Below, in pieces: positions 12,770 to 25,435 of a stretch of 64,000 bases of DNA. Below the pieces are notes generated by a model that was given only the letters and a program-made list of their open reading frames with translations, did not search any database and had not been told where the DNA came from. The DNA is taken from the NCBI GenBank assembly GCA_029817715.1, contig JARUPY010000198.1, positions 1 to 64,000 of the forward strand. Reading direction: 5' to 3'. The DNA is from Melastoma dodecandrum (taxonomy: Eukaryota; Streptophyta; Magnoliopsida; Myrtales; Melastomataceae). Both the position numbers and the translations under genes were made by a program. Positions within the stretch are counted from its first letter, which is position 1. Each line of letters begins with the position of its first letter.

Positions 12770-14018
12770 TTGAACTCGATCATTTCGTTTCGATCGAATC
12801 TCGAAATTAATAGTAAGATGATCGCCGTTGTTGGCGATGCGGTGAGCTGCAGCTTTTCCAATCCGGGCATGGACCGCTTCCTCAGGTGTTGTGACGGTGA
12901 CCTAAGGGCATCAATCGCGGACTCTGCGATGCTGTGGATGGTACATGAGGAGATGCAGAGAGTGCATGAGAAGGTCAAGACCAAGGACTCGACCGCTCGC
13001 CTCAATGAGGTCTCCAAGTTCTACCAGCTGGCTGTCATCCAGCTCGAGTTTTGTCATAAGTTTGTGCAGCAGGAGACCGAGGACGGCAACCAGCAGGGCC
13101 TCCTCAACGATTTGGGTTCTATCCGGGATCATCTCAGGGGACGGCAGTTGGAATCGGAGGCAGCCATTGCCGAGAAGGACAGGGAGTTGTTGGAGATGGC
13201 GGAGAACGAGTTGAGGCTGAGGAAGGCACTGGAAGCGAAGGAAAGGGAGGTGGTCTTGTTGAGGAGAAGGCTGGAGTCAGCGAGCAGCCCTCGTTGGATG
13301 GAGGACGGTGATGATATGGCATTTGGGAAGATGAGGGATGCCATCGTGATGTCAGAGACGGAACCTTCAGATCAGCAGATGGTGTCAACCATGGAGAGGG
13401 ACGTCCTGGTTGTGTCAGTGAAAGAGTTCGTTGCGGATGTCAAAACGAGATTCGAAGCAGAACAGGGAATAAGATTGGCACAGGACGCAGATTTAGAAGA
13501 AAGCCGTGTTTCAGAACTGCTGTCCAGTTTTACGCACCAGGTCTACGGAAATTATCCAAACACACCGCGAGGTGCATGTTCCTGTTCTTCGACGTCATCT
13601 CTAGGAAGGGAAAATACAGTTCAGCTGACATTCCCACGTCCATGGTCGACAGGCTTGAAGACATGAAGCGGCAGACTGACTCGTGCACTGAACAGGTGGC
13701 TTCCCTAAGGCAGAAAGAACGACTTTACCAGGAGGCCTTCGTGGTAACAAGCCAGAACCTACGGAAGGCCGAAAACGAGGTACTATACAATGCATGAAAC
13801 TCAGCTCCTGACAATCCAACATCACAAACAAACGCTCGAATTCAAACAAATTTCAAGCGGAACAACAGGTGGATCTGCTGGCTGATCAGGTCGACAGGCT
13901 ACTGGACATGCTGGAGTCGGTTTACGTGAAACTCTGCCGCCACTCTCCCATACTAGAACAACATTTTGACGTATGGGACATACTCGCATCCGTACACAGA
14001 GAACTAAAAGGGGTGTGA
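12770..14018 (+). CDS. WPP domain-associated protein (WAP)-like, short form
   Basis: The product matches WAP, a plant coiled-coil partner of WPP-domain proteins at the nuclear envelope and Golgi. The N-terminal block starts MDRFLRCCDGDLRASIADS (about residue 34), followed by FYQLAVIQLEFCHKFVQ, a long charged coiled coil, and FGKMRDAIVMSETEPSDQQ. The C-terminal block runs from DRLEDMKRQTDSC through ASLRQKERLYQEAF and VDLLADQVDRLLDMLESVYV to HRELKGV, ending at TGA 14016-14018. The last intron is clear (13780-13868, phase 0). The first join is uncertain: a frame change is needed between about 13540 and 13625, and a 53-base intron at 13572-13624 would keep an open frame of 368 aa. Usual WAPs are roughly twice as long, so the middle coiled coil is missing. 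Either a compact paralog or a decaying copy. The start at 12770 is chosen as the first ATG; 12818 is an alternative. Confidence 0.65.
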
Positions 14019-14019
14019 C

Positions 14020-17000
14020 GGAGGCGGCTACGCTTACACATGACATAACTGCGGCAGCATTCGGCAAGCCAAGCTAAGCAGGCCCCGCGGAAAGACCCAG
14101 TAGATCCTGATACCTTGTCTGGCGACTCTTACCTCCCGAAGGGAAGGGACGGAAGGGCAATTGTACAGCGAAAGACGAGGCTAATAAGTCTTGCTGCTTT
14201 GACCGAGTGTCGCCTGTTGGGAGTTAGACAGCATTCATATCTGATCTCTGATCAATCACAATACGCAAGTTCACCAGTGAAACGAAATCCATAACCCTCC
14301 TCCACGCACGCTCCCGCAAAGCCGTCTACATCGAAACGAGACTCGTGGGCAGGACAGGACACTGGCCGCCGCAGCTACCCCCCCTCTCCCGACAGACGGT
14401 GTCGCGGCCCATATTACGACGCCCCTTGCGTGCGGGTGCTGGCCCATCTCTCGTGGGGTCGTTACATGACGTCTGTGAATGTCATACGGTGGAGAAAGCT
14501 TAACGTTTTAGATAAGACTTGGTCGTAGGGAACTAAATGATAATAATAAAAGGATGACACCTATTAACTAAGAAAACCTTCGAGCAGTGTATTATTGATA
14601 GGAAGATGTCCGACACTGTGTTAGCATATATATATATATATATATAGTATAACAAATAGATTCAAAATTCAAACTATAAACAGACGAGAACTTGTTGTAA
14701 TTGACTAACGTTATTTAGGAAAAAAACGATGGGAAGAAAAAATAAAAGGGATCCTAGGGTTTGAAAGGAACATTTGAAAATCGACCACGGACAATGTTGC
14801 AATAACATTTACAAGAAAAGAAAAGAGAAGAAAGGAAGATGCTTAGAGAGAGAGAGAGAGAGAGATATGCATGGCTCCTCATACGCCATTGCGCCGGAGG
14901 CCACCGTGGGAAGCGGTGGGCTCACTCCGCGAATGGCATACAGGGAGCCAGGCACATTCGTCGAATACCGTCCTTCGGTCCGTTCCCCCCACGACCGGAA
15001 TGCGAAGAGAGGAAGAGGGGAGGATTAAACAGAAAAAGATGGACTCAGAGTTTTCTATGATGGGTCGCATTCCCCCCATATTTATACAAAGAGACTGATC
15101 GAACGAACAAGGAGCGACGAAAACACAAACGCCTGTGTTGTTGGTGGTTGACGAGAGTGAGAGTGAGTGGAGGAGATAATGGCGTGAGTGGTGGTCGAGG
15201 GAATATAAAAAGGCTGACCAAGAATGCAATTTCCTATGTAGAATTCAAACACATATATATTATATGTATATACACATTTTTGCAGCTTTTTTTTTTACTT
15301 TTTCTTTTTGGTCGTTGTCACTCAATTAATCCTCACCCAATTCATTCAACAAGGGATCTTTTTTTTTTAATTAATTGTCATTAGTGGTGTGCTAGTGATT
15401 TGATTTTTCTAAAGCCCAACTTTCGTTTAAAAGGAAAAAAAAATAAATGTTTGGGTTTGGGGAGTTAAAGCAAAAGTGCACACCCTCAATTCTGCTTTTC
15501 TTACTTTCTGTTTGTTTTTTTACCTTATGATTTAATTATATTTTTGCTTTCATTTTTTTTTTTGGTCGCATTCTTCTTGGAAATACATGGATTCTCTCCT
15601 CCTCCTTTTACTTTACCACCCACCATTTTAGGAGAAATTAAAATTACATTATACACTGATATAAAGATTCAAACGAATGAATTCGCATTTACAAGGGCAT
15701 GTAATTTCTGATATAACCAAAAAAAAAAAAACTTTTTGTCTCGTGATGTCGTCAATTCCCCCACAATGAAATAAGTCATACTATACTTAATCCTTCTTAA
15801 GTTTGTGGGGCAAATTATATATATATAAAGAGTTGATGGTGGTACTTTACAATCACATCAACATCTGGTTTAACGGATCTCTCTCTCTCTCGTGTACAGC
15901 TTGATTTAAAATAAAAAAAAAATGAAGAAAGAAAGAATCGGTTGGGTTTGATGATAGAGGAGGTGACATGTGATGGACGTCTTGAAAATCACAGAGGAGA
16001 CCCACATCCCCCCTGCCTAAAACAAAAATTCTGGAATTGCAGAATGGAATGATTGTTGTCTGCTGTCTGAAAATATCCTTCTTTTCAGACACCATAATGA
16101 AAAGAATTCGATTCCCCTGCCTTTTTGTCTTCTCAATCTCAAAAATAAATAAATAAATAAATAATAACCAATGATGATCATAAAACTGGTGAACCCCCCC
16201 CCCCCCTCCTCACCCGGCCATCATTAATTGCCGCGCGTGCTCCAACTTTTTGGCCGTGATTTATTCTCCAATTACACCAAACCTTTTCTTTAATTTCCGA
16301 AGAGTTTCAAATTCATCGGTTGAAAATCATGTTTTTTTTTAAATACCTTTTTTTTATCTAAAGGATGTTTTATATCTTTTAACCCCTCTCCCCTAAAAAC
16401 AACCTTTAATAAAACCATTATTATTTATTACGAAAGAAAATCACGGGGGGGGTCCGAACCAAAAAACAAGCTGAGTTCAAACACACCTCCCAAACCAAAA
16501 GGGGAAGTGCAGACTTTTCCTTTTTGTTTATCTCTTTTTCTTTTCTGTTTACACATTGTCAGACTCAGACGTATATTTTTTTTTCTCCTTTTTCAATCCT
16601 CTGATTTTGTTCCTCCTTCAATTTTACTTTTCCGTCCTTTACGAAATAAATTGTTCCTTTTATATTTGAATATTTTAATATTGATCATTAGAATTTAAGG
16701 AGGAGCTTATTTTAACAAATCCTGGGCTTGACCGCAAAACGACCCAAAATTAATATTGGACCTCACAATCTTCCCGGGGCAACCCCCCCTACAAAATCTC
16801 GGGGCCCCAATCCTTCCCACAACGAACCAAGTAGCCACACGACGGCATTGCCCACAAAGGTGGCATAGATGGTTGCGACGAGTTCCGCAGGGCTGGCCAT
16901 CACGAGTTATCGGTGGATTGGTAGAGCCGGTAAGGGGAGCAGGAAGCATAGGCTGGTGAGAGAGATAAGTAGGTTCAGCAAGAAAGTGCTACCAACTAAC

Positions 17001-17250
17001 AGCATTCAAGTGGAATCATATATGTCTTAAATGAAGGCCTCCTACATGCACAAGCATAAGGTTTAGAGGTCATAGCTATCCAAGTGGATGCAGAAATATT
17101 AAGAGAGAAGCCTCAGAGATACGACTAGTTGTAACCCTTTGATGTCGCCTATTGTGAACAGCAAAGTATTATCATGTTTTATTTTCCACATGGGGATGTT
17201 TTGGGGCCATGCAAACTTGGTTTGGATAGATGTAACTGAACCAAACACAT
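14020..17250. other. AT-rich spacer with simple repeats
   Basis: Contains a (TA)n run at about 14627-14647, a (GA)n run at about 14847-14866, several A/T homopolymers, an (AAAT)n run near 16146-16166 and a C run near 16194-16206. A TATA-like GAATATAAAAAGG sits at about 15200. No conserved protein is visible. Confidence 0.45.
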
Positions 17251-17255
17251 GGAAG

Positions 17256-20200
17256 TCACTCCATTGAAGATTTGCTGGAATCCAGTGCTTCACTCTGCGT
17301 TTGGAGAATGGAGGGTAGTGGTGCAGTGATGGTAAGTACCTGCACCCGGCCAATTACATATAATGAAGTGGGAATAATCAATATCAAATTATCTGGATCC
17401 CATGGTATTCTCAGAATTAAAGTTTTCTGAGAACTAATAGTTGTCTGGGCAGTATTTGCCATATGGGGAAAAGTAAACAGCAGTGATGATATTACCTCGT
17501 CCGTCATCGGGTGGGAAAGAATCACCTGATGAGCATGCAGGAAGTAGCCACAATCACCAGGCATCGCATGCTGAGGCCTCACATGACCCCTAAGAATGAT
17601 TAGGACAAATATTTAGAGTATTCATCAACTTAACCAACTTTTTAGCCAGGAGAGAGTTCAAAGTCCTCCCCCCCCACCCACCCTGAGGACATGCACTTGT
17701 CTAGACATATCGACGACATATAGTCCTAGATGTCCTTTCCCGACAAACCTAATCCTTGTGACAAAGATTGAATTTATTTCCTCTGATTCTAACCATATGT
17801 GCCAGAAAATCAGAACTGTTTGCAGAGCAAAACAAGTACGTTACTGTCAACACACACCCGTCCACTGCAAAGCTTTCTTCCACGTCATCGAAAGCAAAGC
17901 ATCGTGGCTTCCCTCCTTCAACATATAGAGGATCACCTGGTGAAAAAGCAAAGGTTTAAGAGTAGTGGGTAGGATCAGAATACTAAGTTTTCATTCACCA
18001 AGCTACATAGTAAAATAAACTAGTTGTCATACTGTATGATTGGTTCTTCGAAAAAGTTTAAGTGTACATTATTTGTATTAGACTTTTCCCCTTAAAAACT
18101 CGCCAAAAGCATTATATAAAGAATATTTGGGTGCTTCAATTACATTGCCATACACTCAAGTAAAAAGCCAGTATATTCCGTACAATCTCCAATCCTAATT
18201 TGGTAAAAAAATTATGTTCACTTGAATGCAAACAGGATTTGTAGGAGTTTGTTTTCATGTTTGCATGCTTTCGACGGCACAGGAATTCCCCTGTTGACAG
18301 GTAAACAAGCACAACGCCACTTACATATCAGAGGATGCCCTATAAAGGAGAGATGTATTCGTATCTGATGTGGCCTTCCCGATTGAATCTCAACCTGTTT
18401 TGAAGCGAAAGAAAATTGTAAGCCCATGCCTCAACAAATTTCTTCGCATAAGAATAAAAACCAGGACAAGTCTCCCTTCTTCGAAAAACTCAATCGGACT
18501 GCTTTCCCAAGTACTAAAAGGGAGCTAGAACATTTAATTGTTTACTAGTCGACCTGAACTATAGTTCGATGTCTTTCCACATCTCTCTGGAGAACCTTAA
18601 CTTTGCTCACAGCAGGTTTGCCTGCATTGCAGAGGACAACCAATAAAAAACCTAAATATAGATAATTATTATTTATCATAGGAAATAATTGATTGCATTA
18701 GGTGATTAAAGCAAATTAGAACCATAGGTTGGTGTTTCCAGCATTGACGGACCTGATGTAGTTGCCACATACAGCCCCTTAGCTACACCAGAATATTTTG
18801 CAGCTCCAATAGGTTGACTGATTATGAGCTGCAGAGGACAGAGCTTCTATCATGCTGGGTCGAACATTGGCATGAAAAAATAAATGGCATCTCAATGAAT
18901 ATGCTGTCGGACTATTCAGCTCTCTCAGTCAGTTGTGCACAAACAAAAGTCTCAGAAGAGTGACGTTCCTGGAGAGAAGTTTCAACACAGATCCCTTCCC
19001 GAACTCGTACAAGAGTAAGGTAATGTGACGGTCAATCTTGCAGCCACATCACATCAATTTCCAAGACAACATTGAATTGCACACAGGATATGCCATTGAG
19101 CAGATTATCAACGTTAAAAGACTTGAAAGGAAAAAGAATGGTTTGGAGTGTCACCTCATCTTCAGCAAGTATTCCATCCACTAAAGCCCGGTAAAATTTA
19201 GTAATTTTCCTTGCTGGTTTTGGCTCCATCCCCACATTTCTGCATCCATAAAATTGAACATATGGAGTTATTTTTTCTAATGCTAGCTCGAAAAGAATGT
19301 CTTTCCGGTGCATGTGACATTTTATTAGGATGATGTGCATCTTGATTAATAAAAGTATTGCTTCTTCCTTCCAAGTGAACACTGTTGCAATTTCCAACCT
19401 TGTTCCTGAAATGAGGGATGTCCCATCTGCGAAGTAGGCAGACAAACGCGATTTTGCTATCTTTGTCTTGGCACATAGCAGTATTCCTGTCACCACACAA
19501 CTAAGTCATTAGGTGAAGCAAGAGCCAAAAGCTAACTAAGAAAGCAAATCGAATGCTCCCAAAATATGTAATTGACACCAACTTCCTTCCAAGACGTCAA
19601 CTCCATAGCATGTGAAAGAAGGAATAATAATAATGAACCATCACCCCACATCTCAACATTGACCTACACCAAGATGGAGTATAGATATGGCCAAGGGCAG
19701 AGAACTTTACTTCACCCTACCAAGAGAACAGAAATTGACATCACCCTACTAAATAATTATGAGACTAACACCAGCAACAAAAATGCCCCGAAACAATATT
19801 ACAATTGTATCTTCTACCCCTACTATTAGTTCCTGCAAATAGAATAATTAACCTAATATCAGTAAAGATTGATCCATGAATCGTTCTGACAATTAATATG
19901 CGGTCACCTGATGTGCCCCTGCCCAGTCTGTGGACAGGCACAGGTTGAGGTTCATGGCCCATCTGCAGAGTCCTTTTTCTTTCCCGCCATTGAAGTTGCG
20001 ATAACACAGTTCTTTGCTGGAAAAGCCCTCCAGGTAATACTTGCAGTCCAGAGGGCTTATTAAGAGCAATCTAAGGATAAGCAATCAAAGAAAGCACATC
20101 AATTAGCACCCTTTATATCTTCGAAACTTGAAACATAATGCTTTATAGCAAAGACTCAAAGTCACGCGCTTCCGCTGCAACTATTACTACCATATGATCA

Positions 20201-20871
20201 TCTTCGTAGAGAATCTCAATTGAGCAGGGCGCATCAGGTTCCTTCCAAGGCAACCTGTGATAAACCAACTTCAATCCAGCCCTAAACCATGACTCGGAAA
20301 CACTGCAAAGATCAGCAAACAGGGAAACAATGCAAACACGCCAATAGAGGTGTAAAAGAATCCACGCATGAATCACCTGAGCTGCTCGTCAGGGTTTGTA
20401 GTTACACGTTTATCCACCATAATCTGCCACCTGAGAAGTAGAACCATTATCCGTTCTAACAAGTAACAGAAATCGGTCACCAGACAATCGTGACCAACTA
20501 AACAAAACTATGAGGCACCTGTCCATTTCGAATTCGCTGCATCCACCTGAACAATATTCATGCAGCTTTCAAAAATCAGGAAAAGAAAAATCTACCCCAA
20601 CCATGAATGTGGGCAGAAATGCAGTCTCACCCTTGAAGAGGGGCCGAGCATCTGTACTTGCTTCCGTAGAACTCGATCAACGTCGAGCCTGACAAATTGA
20701 CACCTTCGATTGTTAAAGAGAGGCAGGCGGAGGGATAGAATTTGGGAAGATGTTTTTACTGGACGTACCATCGTCGGAGGGGGCAACGACGTCTTCGTAG
20801 GACAATCCCCCGTTCAGCTCCGGCCACGGTAACCCGAACCTTCGATCGCAGCTTTGGACGGCGTCTGACAT
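17256..20871 (-). CDS. RPUS5: RNA pseudouridine synthase 5 (RluA family), complete
   Basis: Fourteen exons join into 385 codons with cons stent GT-AG borders: complement of 20769-20871, 20631-20688, 20519-20546 (28-nt micro-exon), 20377-20423, 20191-20302, 19908-20070, 19399-19486, 19155-19239, 18753-18828, 18554-18621, 18325-18394, 17858-17936, 17496-17589, 17256-17339. The 384-residue product starts MSDAVQSCDRRFGLPWPELN. It has the short S4-like N-terminal region (YRLPWKEP-type segment HRLPWKEPDAPCS), NKPSGLQVLPGG, the catalytic-loop segment VHRLGRGTSGILL, the FYRAL and DEL..QPIG core, and the family signature GRPHQIRIHLSFIGHPL near residue 285. Length and order match plant RPUS5 (about 395 aa), a synthase that isomerises uridine in RNA, predicted by family. 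In RluA enzymes the loop normally reads HRLD with the catalytic Asp; here it is HRLG, as I recall also for plant RPUS5. The start is only about 210 bases from the stop of the next gene upstream. Confidence 0.9.
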
Positions 20872-21079
20872 CTCCGCCTCGCCCGAACTGTCCGGTCAAA
20901 CACTGGAGAAGAACCCCAAAAAACTCGCCGGCCGGGTAATCGACAAAAAATCAATAATCACCGAAAACTTGAACAAACATTGATCAATAATCAATCGACG
21001 AACACAAAAGTTGAAGAAGATTCAAAAGAGCTTCAATGGAATCAATCGTTCTTATTCATCTCTAGAATTTTCTCAGTTT

Positions 21080-22391
21080 TCAAGGCTGGCTAGTACTGAA
21101 TTCATGGCTTGATCTTTTATACTCGGGCTTCAGTTCATAAGTCCCTTGATTCGCCCCCTTGTTGTTGTACACGCACAGATCCTTCAGCAAGTCTTTCAAG
21201 AATTGCTGCACGCGGAAAAAAAAAACAGGTAAGTAGTTATGACAAACTTCCACCTTCTCCAAGGGAGGGGAATTGATCGAATGTACCTCCGGCTGATCTG
21301 TCTCGGCGATGAGGTTCCTCAGAGTCCAGTTCGGTTGCCGCTCGAAAAGCTTGAACATTATTTCCTCCATCTCACCACGGTCCCTCCTTGTCCTCTTCAG
21401 CTCTGCAGGCTTCGGCACTGGTTTCTTCTTGATCTCCTGGATAGGATTCGGCTACTGCATCATGCATAAGGTCTCGCCATATTTACGAGAAGTGAGGAAT
21501 TACGATGACTAATTCATTACCTTTGGCGGCAAAGGCCTAATGAACGTGGTGCCACACTTGTCATTGTCGATCACCTGCGGTTGTCAAACAGTCAGTACCT
21601 GAAGAATCATCGTGGCGACACTCGAAAACGAGAAATCGACCCGAGAGAGAGAGAGAGAGAGAGAGCGGAAACCTGTATCTGTCTGGTTCTGTTCATTGCT
21701 TTGTTAGTTCGTTCTCGACAGAGCTTCCCGTACTTCTCGATCTGCTCCTCATGCGGCCTCATGTCGAACTTGTTCAGTATCTTCCCCTCCACTGCCATCT
21801 TTCCTGAACGCAGAAAATCAAACATCATTTCTGCCAGTGTCTCCAGTCCGACATGGCATGGAGAGAGATTTTCAATAACTTTACCTTCAGTCGACTCGGA
21901 GAACACAGCCATTGGGACGAAATCCTTTGACATTTCCATGGAGTACCGCTTCGGCACATCGCCAGATTCAGTAGAAGCCAACTCCATCATGAACTGCGCA
22001 TGGATGCCGATCATTAAAAAACCAGGCGAAATCCTAGAGGATGATACCCTGAGGAAGACACCTGCCTGAGGAGACTCTTGCTTGTCACCGGATAGGAGCG
22101 GATCGATGGACAGGACGACCTTTGCAACAATAGGTGAAGGAGACACGTAAGAGGAAGACGAGGAGAAACCTCCATCGGTGACATTCATCAGATGATCAAG
22201 CGGCACGGCTTCGCGGGGGGCACCAAGGGATTTTGAGACCAATGGGGGGCACTTCATGAGCCAGGTGGCACGATCAGACTTGCTCGTGTCGACAAACACT
22301 CCGCCATAGGGGAGGATGAAGACGCCCCTGCTGCCGCCACTGCATTGTTCTTGTCGTTGTCGGAGCGATCCGCTTTTGGTTTATTCTCCAT
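21080..22391 (-). CDS. Transcription initiation factor IIF subunit beta (RAP30-like)
   Basis: TFIIF beta binds RNA polymerase II and stabilises the preinitiation complex. From the 5' end: ATG at 22391 (MENKPKADRSDND), then after a frame change SDRATWLMKCPPLVSKS, IVAKVVLSIDPLLSGD, and exons 21885-21993 (FMMELASTESGD, KDFVPMAVFSEST), 21673-21803 (NKFDMRPHEEQIEKYGKLC), 21521-21574 (CGTTFIRPLPPK), 21287-21436 (RTRRDRGEMEEIMFKLFERQ, winged helix) and 21080-21205 (GTYELKPEYKR). Exon phases agree throughout these. The intron after the first exon seems to use a GC donor at 22065 or a GTATCA donor at 22047. The oddity is near 22290-22320: the start codon frame and the SDRATW frame differ by one base, next to a CCCC run, so either the assembly has an indel or the allele is broken. 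A (GA)n repeat fills part of the intron near 21643. Confidence 0.8.
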
Positions 22392-22399
22392 TTCAAACA

Positions 22400-23030
22400 G
22401 TCGGCGAGGATCGGAGTCAATGAAAGAGGGATTAACTAGGAGGAGAGATGCAACGAGATTTGCTGGATTTTCGGTAACTAACAGAAATAACAAACCAAAA
22501 CCGCATTCAAAGCCCCCTTCGTTTACCTGGACTTGCTAAACAGTAGTCAAGAGTACAACATTTCTTTGGACAACACGACACGGAATGAAGGAACACAGGC
22601 TGAATCATGGTTTTTCTAAACTCTGATCCGGATCGGGCTGTGTATTTTGGCTCCGACTCGTGTCGGACGGCCACAATTTACACCGAGACTGGACAATGGA
22701 TGGCACTATCAGCGGCATTCTGTTTCCTTTCTGCCTGTAGCGACCAGCACCAGGATTCGAGCCTTTCTTTCTGATTCTTCATCTTCTCCAATTGTTTCTT
22801 CGTGTGCTCCCTCTGAATTCAGTACGCGAAGAGAATTCGATACGGGATGTTATTATATGCCGAATGCCTTATCGGCCAATGAATCACAATGCTGGGTATT
22901 ACACTAATACGGTATAAATTCAAATCTTTCACGATCATTTAGTGGATCTGTCTTAACACGAATCCCATTCCATGGTAAGGGAGATCAATGACTGAGAAAG
23001 GAAATGAAAGATGAGGACAATGAATGACTT
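22400..23030. other. Promoter side of the TFIIF beta gene and spacer
   Basis: Sequence upstream of the TFIIF beta start and downstream of the taxilin remnant. No conserved protein, RNA gene or unmistakable TATA element seen. Confidence 0.35.
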
Positions 23031-23032
23031 AC

Positions 23033-23684
23033 GTCCTCAACGAGCTCGATGATTGCCAAATCTGTTCTCTAGCACTTGCTCTTCAACGTCGCATTTTCCT
23101 TCCTCAGATCCTTTGTTGACTTCGTCATCTGCATTGAGGGCGCATGCCACTAGTAAAACCACCATATTGACACGAGGAAACAGAAGAACAGCATTCTTAC
23201 CTTCTCGATTTCTTGCTTGAACGTCTCGAAAAGCTCATTGATTTTTGACAATGACTCCTGAACGAATGATTTTAGGCAAGGAAAATAAGAAAGAACGTAC
23301 AAGGGTCATTGAATTTACCTGAAATTGTAGAAAATTTTCTCCATCCTGTAGTAAACTGAGATCGTAAGTCCTCGGTTTCCAATAGCTGTGATATTTGATC
23401 TGCATACACTTTCGTCTGAGCACGTTCCTGGTGGCTTTCTCCTCTTGTTGCTTGATTTTCAAATCGGTGATTTGGAGTTCCAGACTTTTCTGCTTCAACT
23501 GCAAGCCGAAAAACTAAATCAAATGGTGTTTACTAAAAATGGTGAAATTACCAAATATTTTAGGTATGACAAATAGAGCTGTTAGAGGTTCGGTCAAATG
23601 AAGAAACAAAGCAAGACCTGTTGTTCACGATGCTTTTCAGAAGGTGCATATTTATCTGCGAGCTGTTTCAGATTTATCTTCAGC
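23033..23684 (-). pseudogene. Taxilin-family pseudogene, introns retained
   Basis: Four exon pieces in the expected order encode a taxilin-like coiled coil: 23618-23684 (LKQLADKYAPSEKHREQQ), 23319-23498 (QKSLELQITDLKIKQQEEKA, then YADQISQLLETED in a second frame and DGENFLQFQ in a third), 23201-23257 (SLSKINELFETFKQEIEK) and 23033-23128 (MTKSTKDLRKENATLKSKC, a TAG, then AIIELVED). Taxilins bind syntaxins in animals; plant members are conserved but little studied. At least two frameshifts and one nonsense codon break the frame, while splice sites remain, so this is an unprocessed duplicate. N- and C-terminal exons are missing. Confidence 0.75.
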
Positions 23685-24039
23685 CTGCATTAAGATTGCA
23701 ATCCATCACCTTCAACAAAGGGAATGGTATTACTGTCACGTGAAGGGATAATTTAGGATTAGTATAGATGCTACATGACACAGCAAAAAATGCTTCAGCT
23801 TCGAGGATTATCAATTGAATTCGTTTGATGAACGTGTGGACATACTTATCTGCGGCAACATTTATGATCAAGTTCCTTCCTTAAAATAAAAAATCCTTCA
23901 CAGTATATTAGCTATTCAGCTTATGCTATATTACAGCAACTGAGTTCATATAATGGCAAAGAAGGAGCTTACATCTCATTCTCCTCCACCCGAGAAAGAC
24001 ACCATCTGTTAACCAAAAATACCTATAAGGTCTTAAAAT

Positions 24040-24660
24040 CAACCCCTCTAGGTTCTTCAAACACTCTAGAATACAAGTCCAAAACCTTTGTAATTGCCGG
24101 TGGCATCAGAAAGTTGATTCAAGCTAGTCATTACAAAAACTCCCATTCCATCCTTCCAATCAGAGACACACCCTTGTTTCATTGCAGCAGCAGAACCACC
24201 CTCTGCACATAGTTGCACTTTTCACCCTTAACCATAAATCTCATCTCCATCTGCTCAAAGTCCCAATCTACCACCCCTAAGGTCTTCAACCACGACATTA
24301 CTAACACCACTTCACAAGCCTTTAAAGGCATTACTAACATCCTAGTTTCAAAATTCACACCCTGCACTGTTCACGTTCAGAGGAGCACTTAATGCAATCT
24401 CCATTACCTATCATCACCCTTTATAAAGGAATCTTGCGCAGTTGGCAACCAATCTGTCTTCCTACTGTCACATTATGAGTACCGGAGTCACCGAGCACAT
24501 TCAATTTCCTCTTCTTGTAGAATCCAATCAATCGCATGCTCTCATAACCCACGCCCCCTTCCAAGCCATACAAAGCATGTAGAGTAAGAATTGGAACAAC
24601 TCCCTCTTCTCCGTTCTCCTTACACTCCAATTCCCATACATCATCCACACTTGTGTAAGC
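24040..24660 (-). mobile_element. Ty3/gypsy protease to reverse-transcriptase leader fragment
   Basis: On the minus strand the order is LTLHALYGLEGG, a run corresponding to the retroviral-type protease active site (GDSGTHNV where intact elements have DSGSTHNF), then VMPLKACEVVLVMSWLKTLG and VVDWDFEQMEMRF, then VLDLYSRVFEEPRG, the segment that precedes reverse transcriptase. Frameshifts and a missing Ser in the active site show it is dead. No LTRs are seen next to it. Confidence 0.7.
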
Positions 24661-24668
24661 TCTGATGT

Positions 24669-24960
24669 TGTGTTTGGTTTAAGGATTCGGCTATGAAATG
24701 GACCAACAATCATATTTATTTTCATTTTCTTATTTTTTTTATTACGTTCGTTTTCTTTTCATTTTATTTCATTTCCAAAATTTTAAAGAGAAATGGAAGG
24801 AATGGACGTTCCCTCCCTCATGATAGAGAATGCCCATTCCATTCTCTTCCCTTGATTAAACGCACTATTTTTTTAAACAACTTTCTTCCAAATCACTATG
24901 TTTTTTTTCTCCCTTTCCATTTCATTCCATTCGGAATTCCATTCCGGAAACCAAACGGGC
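24669..24960. repeat. MITE-like element with GTTTGGTTT termini
   Basis: Starts near TGTTTGGTTTAAGG at 24671 and ends near GGAAACCAAACGGGC at 24947-24961, so the ends are inverted copies of about nine bases (GTTTGGTTT). The inside is AT-rich with repeated ATTCCATTCC-like words. This resembles non-autonomous hAT-type MITEs of plants. No target duplication could be fixed. Confidence 0.4.
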
Positions 24961-24964
24961 TATG

Positions 24965-25435
24965 ATATTATAAAAAACAACTTCTTGTTGCCACATTTAA
25001 AAGTGTATTGTTCATCGTACCAAAAGTATAAGCCTTTCATCCTCATTTCTTCCATCTTAGAATAGGGAATCCTCTTATCGGGGGTTTATAAGCGTCTAAC
25101 GTGTTATTTATTATTGATGTTTTGTTTGAGTTATGTTGCTTGTCACTAATTTGCAATACTCTCGGGTAAGAGAAGGGAGAAATGTATTATTGTCCAGTGG
25201 AGTTTTAGGAGCTTTCTCCGTGATGACGTTACTTCAAAAAATATTTTGCTAAGACAAAGTTAACAAAAACATATTTTGCCAACTGAACAAAGCTTGGAGC
25301 TTTAGGACATTCTACAGCTTTGCTTCCGAAGCCATTTACACTAGCAGAATTGGTTCAAGTCTTCCGGAAGGCATCAATGTTATAAGATCATAGCTTAGCA
25401 TGACAGGGGGCGTAGATATCCGAACTGTTGTCCAA
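24965..25435. other. Spacer, no gene recognised
   Basis: AT-rich sequence between the MITE-like element and the RPS20 3' end. Nothing supported. Confidence 0.35.

Noticed and set aside
16760..16915. A minus-strand frame starting MASPAELVATIYATFVG with a hydrophobic stretch
   Set aside because: Only about 50 codons, no homolog that I recognise and no splice partners; kept out as chance.
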